Shown here: piece after piece, positions 6,572-13,004 of the stretch | Layout of the letters: every line of letters starts with the position of its first letter | Numbering within the stretch: the stretch's first letter is position 1 | DNA from: a virus | DNA: 21,079 nucleotides | IMG/VR virus record: IMGVR_UViG_3300017759_000110 | Coordinates: 1 to 21,079 of that record | Strand: one strand, 5' to 3' | Position numbers and translations under genes: made by a program | Notes under the pieces: model-generated | What the model saw: the letters and a program-made list of their open reading frames with translations, nothing else | What the model was told of the DNA's origin: nothing | Databases searched by the model: none

Positions 6572-8066
6572 TAAGGTACCCTTTCCAGAAATAGCTTCTG
6601 GGGAGGGACCATGGAAAATCTATGATGATGCAAATCAACCTAGAACTTCTACTCTATCTCATGAAATGTATGTTCCTACAGATGATGAACTATGTTCATT
6701 ATGTGGTTCAAACCATAACAAACAAATTAGAAGACATGAACTTGGCCATGCTAAGTGGAGTCCTAAAACTGTAGGTAAACTCAAAGAGAATGAGAATGAA
6801 AAATGCATTGAGATATGTGAAGAAATTCGTATTAACTATAACTTAGGTATAAAAGATATATATCTAGATGATTGGGTTGTATGTCAACCTATTCATGAAG
6901 AAAGAGCTATAGATTTATTTTATAATAGTTCTTTGTTCGATATAGTTTCATATATTATGATATGTATGGCACCTATAGAAACTAATAGCAATAGTTATTA
7001 TTCTGGAAGAAGGCCAGCTAGTAAAGAGTTTGCATCTTTGATAGAAATATTTGAAGACCTAAGAGAAATACCTAGGGACTCAGCAAAAGCATTAACTAAT
7101 TTGCGACTCAATCAAATAAATTGGTGCTTTAAACAAGCAAATAATTTATGGGAAAGAATTACATATACTAGAGGTTATTATAAAAAACCTAGTAAGTATA
7201 TTAAAACTAGAAATGCAGCTAAAATCTTGTTTAAACTTATGGAACAGTTTAGTGAACCACCTAAAGAGGAACAGGTTCTTGAACAAGCCAGAAAAGCTGC
7301 ATTAGCTAAACAAAAAGCTAATAGTGCTAATAAGCAAACAAGTGGTAACAGTTCAGAAGGTGAAGGTGATGATATAGCTTCACTTGATGAATTAATGTCT
7401 AGAAATGCAGAGCAGATGTTTGAAATGACATCTCAGAGTAATAGTAATATGAATTATAAACCTAATCTAAATGATATGGCAGGTAAGTGGGGTAAGATGC
7501 AAATATTCAAACCTCATCTTGAAGTAAATCTACAATCTAAAATTAAAGGTGGTAGAGAATACAGGCCTATGGATTACGGTGTAAATCCAAAGTATATGAA
7601 TCGTTGGTGTGTGGATAAAAAAGTATTCAAACAAAAACAAAGAGTATATGGTGGAACAATACTAATAGATGCGTCAGGTTCTATGTCCTTTAGTGGCGAA
7701 GATATACTAGAAATAATGCAGATGTTACCTGCAGTTACTATTGCTATGTATAACGATAGAGGTCAGGATTGGGAAACAGGTTCATTGCGTATCATTGGTC
7801 AAAATGGTAAGAGAGTTAATCAAGACTATCTAGATAGATGGACTGGCGGTGGTAACTTAGTTGATGGCCCAGCGTTAGCTTGGCTGGCTAAACAACCACC
7901 TAAAAGAATATGGGTTAGTGATATGTATGTCTTTGGATTACATAATTCAAACTCAAATAACTTATTAAAAGATTGTATTGAACAATGTAAGCGTTCAGGA
8001 ATTACTAGGCTAGCTGATGTTGATGAAGTAAAAGAGTTTGCTTATCAACTGAATCAGCTACAATAG
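6552..8066 (+). CDS. VWA-domain protein with zincin-like HELGH motif (CobT-like partner)
   Basis: Seen: 504 residues. The N-terminal part has C48-x2-C51 and HELGH (62-66), a zinc metallopeptidase HExxH motif, with EICEEIR (87-93) placed like the third-ligand helix of such domains. A Lys/Ala/Ser/acidic linker runs from about 240 to 280. The C-terminal VWA domain has MIDAS DASGSMS (373-379), TGGGN (431-435) and WVSDMYV (455-461). Known: VWA proteins pair with MoxR/CobS ATPases, and peptidase-like plus VWA proteins of the DUF2201 kind are widespread. Inference: with the upstream ATPase it forms a two-part remodelling or proteolytic machine, perhaps acting on host proteins. The start overlaps the ATPase gene by 20 nt and lacks a clear ribosome site, which suggests coupling. 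Confidence 0.85.
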   Translation: MYKKKNSKVPFPEIASGEGPWKIYDDANQPRTSTLSHEMYVPTDDELCSLCGSNHNKQIRRHELGHAKWSPKTVGKLKENENEKCIEICEEIRINYNLGIKDIYLDDWVVCQPIHEERAIDLFYNSSLFDIVSYIMICMAPIETNSNSYYSGRRPASKEFASLIEIFEDLREIPRDSAKALTNLRLNQINWCFKQANNLWERITYTRGYYKKPSKYIKTRNAAKILFKLMEQFSEPPKEEQVLEQARKAALAKQKANSANKQTSGNSSEGEGDDIASLDELMSRNAEQMFEMTSQSNSNMNYKPNLNDMAGKWGKMQIFKPHLEVNLQSKIKGGREYRPMDYGVNPKYMNRWCVDKKVFKQKQRVYGGTILIDASGSMSFSGEDILEIMQMLPAVTIAMYNDRGQDWETGSLRIIGQNGKRVNQDYLDRWTGGGNLVDGPALAWLAKQPPKRIWVSDMYVFGLHNSNSNNLLKDCIEQCKRSGITRLADVDEVKEFAYQLNQLQ

Positions 8067-8081
8067 AAGGAAGGAAAATTA

Positions 8082-8232
8082 GGGGTACCGTGCAACTGGC
8101 AACAGTGGGTTGTACTCCTTTCCGACCTTAAGCACGGTATTCCATCTGTGGATGGGGGTGTCCAAGTTAGAGCATAAACAACTACCCGTTGATATTATGC
8201 TAACGGAGGTTAAACTCCTCCCACCTCCACCA
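8082..8232 (+). ncRNA. Candidate structured RNA with a tRNA-like 3' end
   Basis: Domain 1: a 12-bp stem 8082-8093/8132-8143 (two G-T pairs) encloses ACTG-GCAA-CAGT (8095-8106, a GNRA loop) and GGTTG/CGACC (8108-8112/8123-8127), making a three-way junction. A short stem CCATC-TGTG-GATGG (8142-8155) competes at its edges. Domain 2 (8154-8232, 79 nt): acceptor GGGGGTG/CACCTCC (8154-8160/8222-8228, one G-T), then ACCA; T arm GGAGG-TTAAACT-CCTCC (8205-8221); and, in place of normal D and anticodon arms, a long helix 8166-8177/8195-8204 with a 2-nt bulge, closed by CAAC-TACCC-GTTG (8179-8191). This resembles the tRNA-like half of tmRNA, but no tag frame is present. T-loop position 56 is A, not C. 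A T-rich run follows. Confidence 0.6.
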
Positions 8233-8249
8233 TTTTCTTTTATATTTAC

Positions 8250-8276
8250 TTGTATTTTTTTTAAATCAACTATAAT
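8250..8276 (+). promoter_or_regulatory. Promoter placed for leaderless transcription
   Basis: A consensus -10 box TATAAT (8271-8276) lies 6 nt before the ATG at 8283, so transcription would start at or next to the start codon. A weak -35 candidate TTGTAT (8250-8255) is at 15 nt spacing, a little short. There is no ribosome-binding sequence between the -10 box and the ATG. Leaderless mRNAs are common in actinobacteria. Confidence 0.55.
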
Positions 8277-8282
8277 TATCTT

Positions 8283-8528
8283 ATGACAAATATAGATGAA
8301 CTACTTAATGAAGCAGAGCATGGAAAGAAAGGTAACTATGTTGAGGATAGAATTACTCCAGAAGCAGAACCTTTTTGGATTGCTTTAAAAGATAGAATAG
8401 TAAAAAAGAAAATAAAGATGAGACCTTATGTAGTACATAGGTTATTGCATGATGAATTTGGTATAGAAATATCTGAATCTGCAATAAGAAGATACTTACA
8501 AAAGCTAGAAAGGGATAACAATGTCTAA
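8283..8528 (+). CDS. Small helix-turn-helix protein, 81 aa
   Basis: Residues about 48-75 (YVVHRLLHDEFG, then ISESAIRRYL) read as a winged or simple helix-turn-helix. The N-terminal 30 residues are charged and probably flexible. No exact family is named. There is no ribosome site; a -10 box ends 6 nt before the ATG, which fits a leaderless transcript and supports this start. The stop overlaps the phosphoesterase ATG by 8 nt. It could be a transcription regulator or a DNA-targeting partner of the phosphoesterase (inference from position only). Confidence 0.68.
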   Translation: MTNIDELLNEAEHGKKGNYVEDRITPEAEPFWIALKDRIVKKKIKMRPYVVHRLLHDEFGIEISESAIRRYLQKLERDNNV

Positions 8529-9576
8529 AGATATTGATAGCTTAATGGCTGAAGTTGAATCTAAAGTTATTCAAGATTTAAAAAAAGATAACTTAAATCT
8601 TTTAAAAAAACTTGAGAAGTCAAAGAATAAAAAAGAAGAGATGGTTGATGCAGTATATGATGCAGTATCAGCTAACTTAAGAACATGGGACAAACCTTCA
8701 ATACCTAAACCTTCTAACTTAAAGAAGACTAAGGATGAAGAAATAGCCATAGCAGTATTAAGTGACATACAACTTGCTAAAGTTACACCTGATTACAATA
8801 CAGAAGTAGCAGAAGAAAGAGTAATAGCTTATGCTAAAAAGATAGTTGACATTACTAATGTACAAAGACAATCTCATCCTGTTAATAAAGTTGCAGTGTT
8901 TGCAGTTGGAGATATTATAGAAGGTGAATTAATATTTCCAGGCCAATCACATTTAATTGACAGCAGCTTATACAAACAAGTAACAGTTGATGGGCCTAGA
9001 ATTATAGGTAAGTTCTTTGATATATTACTTGCTAACTTTAATGAAGTAGATGTTCATTGGGTTATAGGTAATCATGGCCATTTAGGTGGTCGTAGTCGTA
9101 AAGACTATCATCCAGATTCTAACGCTGATAGGATGCTAGGTAACATCATGAAGATGATATTTAGAGATGAAAAGCGTATAAAATTTACAATACCTGACAG
9201 TACAGGAGATAACCATTGGTTTGACATAGCTGATTTAGGTAAAGAATGTAAGTTTTTATTATGGCACGGAGACAATGTAAGAGGTTTTAGTGGATTTCCA
9301 TGGTATGGTTTCGGTAAGAAGCTACAAGGTTGGAAAACATTAGCAGCTAATGGTCTTATGCCAGACTTTGACAACGCTGTAGCAGGCCATTTTCATACAC
9401 CTACAACAATGTATCTTAATGATATAAGGTTATGGGTTAATGGTAGTACTGAAAGTTACAATACATATGCATTAGAACAGTTAGCTAGCATGGGTAGACC
9501 ATGTCAATGGTTACTATTTTGTAAGGCAGGTACTGGCGTAACAGCAGAATATCTAGTAAAATTGGAAGATGTATAG
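8521..9576 (+). CDS. Calcineurin-like metallophosphoesterase
   Basis: Seen: 351 residues. A charged coiled-coil N-terminus (about 1-45) precedes the phosphoesterase core: LSDIQLAK (80-87), GDIIEG (130-135), GNHGHLGG (183-190), WHGDN (248-252) and GHFH (289-292). These are the metal-ligand motifs of the calcineurin/Mre11-SbcD superfamily. The first motif is D-x-Q rather than the usual D-x-H, so one metal ligand is changed. Known: phage members act as DNA nucleases or phosphatases. The nearby SSB and Rad52-like genes favour a role in DNA processing (inference). AAGGGA lies about 6 nt before the ATG. The gene is coupled to the upstream HTH gene by an 8-nt overlap. Confidence 0.85.
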   Translation: MSKDIDSLMAEVESKVIQDLKKDNLNLLKKLEKSKNKKEEMVDAVYDAVSANLRTWDKPSIPKPSNLKKTKDEEIAIAVLSDIQLAKVTPDYNTEVAEERVIAYAKKIVDITNVQRQSHPVNKVAVFAVGDIIEGELIFPGQSHLIDSSLYKQVTVDGPRIIGKFFDILLANFNEVDVHWVIGNHGHLGGRSRKDYHPDSNADRMLGNIMKMIFRDEKRIKFTIPDSTGDNHWFDIADLGKECKFLLWHGDNVRGFSGFPWYGFGKKLQGWKTLAANGLMPDFDNAVAGHFHTPTTMYLNDIRLWVNGSTESYNTYALEQLASMGRPCQWLLFCKAGTGVTAEYLVKLEDV

Positions 9577-9604
9577 TACATATTAACAGAAGGTATGTCA
9601 AGCA

Positions 9605-9739
9605 ATGAAAGTAATAGGAATAGAATACGCTGGAATTGGGACTCAACCTTACTTTATAGTAAGATATGAAGATGAAAGAGTTGAACTAGTGCCAATTGAA
9701 AGAGGTATAACTAACTTAGAAAAAGAAAAAATAGGTTAA
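9605..9739 (+). CDS. Small hypothetical protein, 44 aa
   Basis: The ATG at 9605 opens MKVIGIEYAGIGTQPYFIVRY, then a charged C-terminal half ending EKEKIG. The first half looks like a beta hairpin and the end like a helix. The ribosome site is weak (AGAAGG about 14 nt upstream). It lies between the phosphoesterase and a terminator 8 nt after its stop, as expected for the last gene of an operon. No family is recognised. Another short frame from 9596 is less likely because it stops early and has no sensible composition. Confidence 0.55.
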   Translation: MKVIGIEYAGIGTQPYFIVRYEDERVELVPIERGITNLEKEKIG

Positions 9740-9747
9740 GAATTAAC

Positions 9748-9777
9748 GGGACCTATCGGTCCCTTTATTTCTTTTCT
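9748..9777 (+). terminator. Intrinsic terminator with TATC tetraloop
   Basis: GGGACC-TATC-GGTCCC (9748-9763) is followed by TTTATTTCTTTTCT. Stem, loop type, T-rich tail and the following CTATTATGAATAT (9778-9790) closely match the unit at 2212-2255. Confidence 0.85.
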
Positions 9778-9804
9778 CTATTATGAATATATAGGAAGGA
9801 TATT

Positions 9805-10347
9805 ATGGTAGAAAAAGATACCAAGAAATTATTATCCCCTTTTCCACCTCATTTGGTTAAGAAAGCACCAGCTGGGAAGTTTGGGGACTATGTACCACAC
9901 GCTAATTATGTTGAAAGACTAAGAGATAGTGGTATTAACTATACCTGGAAATGTGAACCAGTATATAGTACACACAACGGTGAAAAGAGAATAGTAGGTG
10001 CTAAAGGTACTATAACTATTGAAGGTATGGGAAGTTACGATGGCTTTGGTGATATAGATACATTTAAAATGAACAATGATAAGTTCAATGATGGTACTAA
10101 CCTTAAAGACGCAGAATCAGATGCATTTAAGCGTGCATGTATGAGGTTTGGTCTTGGTGTAGAGCTATGGTCAGGTTCAACTCAGACTGAAGAAGAGGCT
10201 GCGGCTGAGGCAGCTAGAGAAGCTTCAGTTGAAGTTACTAAAGTTGACATGCGTTTAAAAGAGAACAAAGTTCCTAAACCAGAACCAAAACCTATAGATG
10301 AAGTTAAGTTAAATGATGATGGAACTATAGCTGAGGCACCTTTCTAA
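9805..10347 (+). CDS. Rad52-type single-strand annealing protein
   Basis: Seen: 180 residues. FPPHLVKKAPAG (13-24) and YVPHANYVERL (29-39) resemble the Rad52/Sak N-terminal region that reads substrate DNA. AESDAFKRACMRFGLGVELW (103-122) is the hallmark helix of the Rad52/Rad22 family. The C-terminal 50 residues are Ala/Glu/Lys/Pro-rich and disordered, ending DDGTIAEAPF, perhaps an SSB-tip-like or partner-binding tail (inference). Known: such phage recombinases anneal complementary ssDNA during repair and replication and work with SSB, which is present at 2287. AGGAAGGA precedes the ATG by about 5 nt. The stop overlaps the next ATG by 1 nt (TAATG). Confidence 0.85.
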   Translation: MVEKDTKKLLSPFPPHLVKKAPAGKFGDYVPHANYVERLRDSGINYTWKCEPVYSTHNGEKRIVGAKGTITIEGMGSYDGFGDIDTFKMNNDKFNDGTNLKDAESDAFKRACMRFGLGVELWSGSTQTEEEAAAEAAREASVEVTKVDMRLKENKVPKPEPKPIDEVKLNDDGTIAEAPF

Positions 10348-10898
10348 TGGCAGATATGGAGTTTATACAAACAACTGTTAACGCTATGTTAGAGGGAAAG
10401 AATAGTGAAACTAGAATGAAAATTCTAGGATTAGCTAATCAATACTGTCAAGTACTTAAATTTCCTATGAAACTTACTGATTATAATGATAAACAATTAG
10501 ATAAATACTTTGGATTTATTGAAAAATTATCAGATATGCCAGAGGTATTCACACAAGAATCATTTGAAAAACTACCCCTTATAGAAAAAGTATCTAGTAT
10601 AATGGGAGAAGTTACAGAGATAGAAATAGAAGGTGGAGATAACTCATCAACTATTCAAGGAGTGGTTAGTAAAATGGCCGAAGCAAAAAAATATAGAGAC
10701 GATTTAAAATGTCCTTACTGTGGACAAATGGTCTTTGATAATCGTAACAATAAAAAATCAGATAAAAGTCCAGACTTTGTTTGTTCTACTAATGACCCTG
10801 CTATATGCGGTGGACATAGTGGTAAATGGAGAAAGTCTTGGTGGATGGATAATAATGATATCCCCGAAGACTGGAACTTAAATGAAGGAACAGTGTAA
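10347..10898 (+). CDS. Hypothetical protein with C-terminal zinc ribbon, 183 aa
   Basis: The N-terminal 115 residues are helical. The C-terminus has C122-PY-C125 and C146/C154 within a basic, Trp-rich segment (GKWRKSWW, 159-166), giving a zinc ribbon suited to nucleic-acid binding. No named family is recognised. It is translationally coupled (TAATG) to the Rad52-like gene, so it may act in the same DNA-annealing complex, for example as a loader or ssDNA-binding partner (inference from position and the ribbon). Confidence 0.72.
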   Translation: MADMEFIQTTVNAMLEGKNSETRMKILGLANQYCQVLKFPMKLTDYNDKQLDKYFGFIEKLSDMPEVFTQESFEKLPLIEKVSSIMGEVTEIEIEGGDNSSTIQGVVSKMAEAKKYRDDLKCPYCGQMVFDNRNNKKSDKSPDFVCSTNDPAICGGHSGKWRKSWWMDNNDIPEDWNLNEGTV

Positions 10899-11010
10899 AG
10901 ACTGTACTAAAATTCTATCTATAAAAAAAAGAAAAAAAAACTATCGTATTATTGCTTGTAACAATTTAGGTTGTCTTCAATATATGGTAGAGATTAGGAG
11001 AAATAAATGA
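10882..11010 (+). CDS. Small zinc-ribbon protein, 42 aa
   Basis: The ATG at 10882 opens MKEQCKDCTKILSIKKRKK, followed by IIACNNLGC: C5-x2-C8 and C26-x4-C31 with a very basic middle, a likely nucleic-acid-binding zinc ribbon. The start lies in the 3' end of the 10347 gene (17-nt overlap) behind AATGAAGG-like purines, and the TGA overlaps the next ATG as ATGA (11007-11010). Overlaps on both sides, with the Cys pattern, support a real gene. Confidence 0.62.
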   Translation: MKEQCKDCTKILSIKKRKKNYRIIACNNLGCLQYMVEIRRNK

Positions 11011-11321
11011 TAGTAGAATCGTTTAGGGGCATAACTGTTCCTAAAGATATTAAATCAAAAGAGGAACTCATTAGATGGGCTTTAGAAACAAATCGTTTTA
11101 AAGAACCTATTAGTAATGGTGAGTTTGTTTTTGACCTTAGATGTACTAGATTCGGTAGTACATTGTTTAACCTTAGAGCTGAAGGTTATGATATTGCAAC
11201 TATGCCAGCTAAGAAAAGAGGACATTACCTTTATTACTTAGTTAGTACACCTGCAGATAGTACAACTATGAAAAAGAAAGGACAACGCTTACTTAATAAG
11301 TTAAGAAAAGCAATGGCCTAG
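11007..11321 (+). CDS. Winged-helix HTH protein, 104 aa
   Basis: Residues 40-80 (EFVFDLRCTRFGS, then LFNLRAEGYDI and GHYLYYLVSTP) fit the helix-turn-helix fold of the HTH_39 kind, where a helix with conserved L-R-x-x-G-Y/H-x-I is followed by a beta wing. A basic tail (KKKGQRLLNKLRK) follows. Known: such domains occur in phage regulators and replication accessory proteins. TTAGGAG is 6-7 nt before the ATG. The start overlaps the upstream stop by 4 nt (ATGA). A DNA-binding regulator is likely; the exact role is open. Confidence 0.66.
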   Translation: MIVESFRGITVPKDIKSKEELIRWALETNRFKEPISNGEFVFDLRCTRFGSTLFNLRAEGYDIATMPAKKRGHYLYYLVSTPADSTTMKKKGQRLLNKLRKAMA

Positions 11322-11323
11322 AA

Positions 11324-11740
11324 GTGGTTGGAATATTACTCAGTTGTGCATTATCTTTGCCTGTGAGCCTAGACAGTATAGCTGAGTATGTCCAATGTAG
11401 AAACATTGAAAAAAAAATAGAATATGTTATTGAATGGAAACCATTAGTATCTGAATACTTTAAACAAGAAGACATACCTAAAGCATTAGCAATTATATAT
11501 TGTGAATCTTCAGGTAGAGACTATGTAGTAAATGACAATACAAATGGAACAAGAGACATAGGACTATGGCAATTTAATGATGATACATGGGCATGGCTAA
11601 AACCAAAATTAAAAATAAAAAGCAATAGAACTAACCCTAAAGTATCAACAGCAGTGGCTTCATGGTTAGTGTACAATGACGGTTGGTATCATTGGAATAG
11701 TAGCAAACACTGTTGGGGAGATGTAGATAAACATGGCTAA
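11324..11740 (+). CDS. Lysozyme-like transglycosylase (SLT type), possible endolysin
   Basis: Seen: 138 residues with a hydrophobic N-terminus (GILLSCALSLPVS, 3-15) that may be a short export or anchor signal. The catalytic motif is IIYCESSGRDY with E61 as the acid, then GLWQFNDDTW (80-89), matching the E-S-G-G and G-L-M-Q-x motifs of SLT lytic transglycosylases. Known: these cleave the peptidoglycan glycan strand. The start is GTG at 11324, 2 nt after the previous stop; AAGAAAAG about 14 nt upstream is a weak ribosome site, so coupling is likely. It is odd that it lies among DNA-metabolism genes on the plus strand, far from the holin in the minus block. It could be the endolysin or a cell-entry enzyme. 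Confidence 0.74.
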   Translation: MVGILLSCALSLPVSLDSIAEYVQCRNIEKKIEYVIEWKPLVSEYFKQEDIPKALAIIYCESSGRDYVVNDNTNGTRDIGLWQFNDDTWAWLKPKLKIKSNRTNPKVSTAVASWLVYNDGWYHWNSSKHCWGDVDKHG

Positions 11741-11939
11741 ACCAAAAAGAGATGATTCTGTAGATAATATATTTAATGCACCAATGAAATTAAGACATTG
11801 GGCAGTAACATTAATAGGATACTTAGGAGATAGTAGAACAAATACATTACCTAATACAACAAAAGTAGATGAGTTAATAGGACAATTCGTTAAAGATTAT
11901 AACTTTTACTACAATAAAATGAGAGAGGAAGAAGAATAA
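11733..11939 (+). CDS. Hypothetical protein, 68 aa
   Basis: The protein starts AKPKRDDSVDNIF and ends with an acidic tail (KMREEEE). It is helical with no membrane segment or Cys motif. It overlaps the lysozyme-like gene by 8 nt and the next tiny gene by 1 nt (TAATG). GGGGAGATGTAG upstream provides a GGAG-like site about 12 nt before the ATG. No family is recognised. Confidence 0.62.
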   Translation: MAKPKRDDSVDNIFNAPMKLRHWAVTLIGYLGDSRTNTLPNTTKVDELIGQFVKDYNFYYNKMREEEE

Positions 11940-12022
11940 TGAGTCACCCAATACCAGGGTTAGAATATTTTTGTGAAGAATGCTTTAAAGATTTAGAAGA
12001 AGGAGGACATATATGTCTATAA
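11939..12022 (+). CDS. Tiny CxxC protein, 27 aa
   Basis: MSHPIPGLEYFCEECFKDLE, then HICL: C12-x2-C15 with H24 and C26 could bind one zinc. The ATG overlaps the previous stop (TAATG) and the frame ends 10 nt into the next gene. GAGAGGAAG upstream is a fair ribosome site. Its short length makes it tentative; the exact overlap and the Cys pattern, shared with other tiny genes here, support it. Confidence 0.5.
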   Translation: MSHPIPGLEYFCEECFKDLEEGGHICL

Positions 12023-12606
12023 ATACAAAATTTATGACAAAAACACAAAAAGAATTAAATGATAATTTAATATCAACAACACATATAAATAAGCTTAAAC
12101 TTAAAGAAGAAAAGAAAGCTAAAACTTTATTACTTAAAAGTTATGGTGGTAAAAGATTTCTAGGATTAACTAAAGCAGGTAAACCTGTCTTTGTTTCTTA
12201 TGAATTTAATCTTTCCGATTTAAAATTAAAGATGTCTTTCTCTCATCAGCTGCGTATCTTAACGGAAGAAGGTGCCAAACTTGCGAATGACAGATATACA
12301 TTTGAAATGAAAACTAGACCTAACATTAGCTTTGACTTAATGACAAGAAAGTTAGACAAGAAAAGAGGTGGAGAAGTAACCATCCAAACTCTAAACTATT
12401 TGCAGCGACTATATGAACTAATTGATATTAAGTTTCACAAAGGTTTTGTTAAAGACAAACCTACAAAGTTAATGTTTAAATACATTGCAGATGCTATTTA
12501 TGTAGGAACTGATGTAACTCAACATGACATTATGGATTACTGTAATCTTCCAGAAAGTATATACTTTGTACCAGAAGGAACATGGTCATATCCTGATGAG
12601 TTATAA
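12013..12606 (+). CDS. Hypothetical protein, 197 aa
   Basis: I do not recognise this protein. The N-terminal 45 residues are basic and helical (KTQKELNDNL, KLKLKEEKKAKTLLLK). The middle (50-120) is probably beta-rich and the C-terminal part is helical. There is no membrane segment, Walker motif or Cys cluster. GGAGG is about 5 nt before the ATG at 12013, a strong site. The 3' end overlaps the SET-domain gene by 11 nt, so the two proteins are probably made together. Confidence 0.7.
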   Translation: MSINTKFMTKTQKELNDNLISTTHINKLKLKEEKKAKTLLLKSYGGKRFLGLTKAGKPVFVSYEFNLSDLKLKMSFSHQLRILTEEGAKLANDRYTFEMKTRPNISFDLMTRKLDKKRGGEVTIQTLNYLQRLYELIDIKFHKGFVKDKPTKLMFKYIADAIYVGTDVTQHDIMDYCNLPESIYFVPEGTWSYPDEL

Positions 12607-12901
12607 ACCATTACCTAAAGAAGTAACTATTAAGAGGTCCAAGGTAGAAGGCCTTGGCCTCTTTTCAACTAGAACTATTGAGAAAAATACAGAACTAGGA
12701 ATAACACATTACAAGACAGATAAAAAGACAGCACATGATGTTATTAGAACGCCTTTAGGAGGTTTCATTAATCATTCTGACTATCCTAATTGCATACTTG
12801 AAATTAGAGATGACGAGTATTTTTTATTTACAAATAAGCTCATCATTACTGGAGAAGAACTTACTTTAAAATACCATATGTATGATATCAACAATGATTA
12901 A
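12596..12901 (+). CDS. Small SET-domain protein (putative lysine methyltransferase)
   Basis: Seen: 101 residues with the main SET signatures in order: KVEGLGLFSTRTIEKNTEL (16-34, the G-x-G-hydrophobic-F-x-T-x-x-I start), GGFINHSDYPNC (55-66, the N-H-S-x-x-P-N AdoMet/pseudoknot motif) and GEELTLKYHMYD (86-97, the G-E-E-L-x-x-x-Y motif). Known: SET proteins transfer methyl groups from AdoMet to lysines; compact viral forms exist. Start choice: ATG at 12596 overlaps the upstream gene; the open frame back to 12524 is only the shadow of that gene. It is the last gene of the plus block. The substrate is unknown: a phage or host protein. Confidence 0.82.
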   Translation: MSYKPLPKEVTIKRSKVEGLGLFSTRTIEKNTELGITHYKTDKKTAHDVIRTPLGGFINHSDYPNCILEIRDDEYFLFTNKLIITGEELTLKYHMYDINND

Positions 12902-13004
12902 CCTTCTGCTTTTTTTTTAAATACATAATAGAATATAAGGCAATGGCAGACGGGCAATTTGTATCTCTTAAAAGGGCTCTATTCGTCTCTCAGGGGTATT
13001 CAGG
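12902..13004. other. Convergent intergenic gap
   Basis: The plus block (ending 12901) and minus block (ending 13005) meet here. A run of nine T (12911-12919) follows the SET gene and could end plus-strand transcripts, but I see no strong stem before it. AGACG (12949) and CGTCT (12983) could pair across about 34 nt. No gene is seen. Confidence 0.35.

Noticed and set aside
5758-6633. Minus-strand ORFs of 61, 84 and 93 aa opposite the AAA+ gene
   Set aside because: They lie wholly opposite or across clear AAA+ and VWA coding sequence and lack starts with ribosome sites.
8082-8232. Complete tmRNA or attachment site (attP)
   Set aside because: No tag peptide frame, no permuted acceptor piece and no integrase gene in the window; kept only as a tRNA-like RNA candidate.
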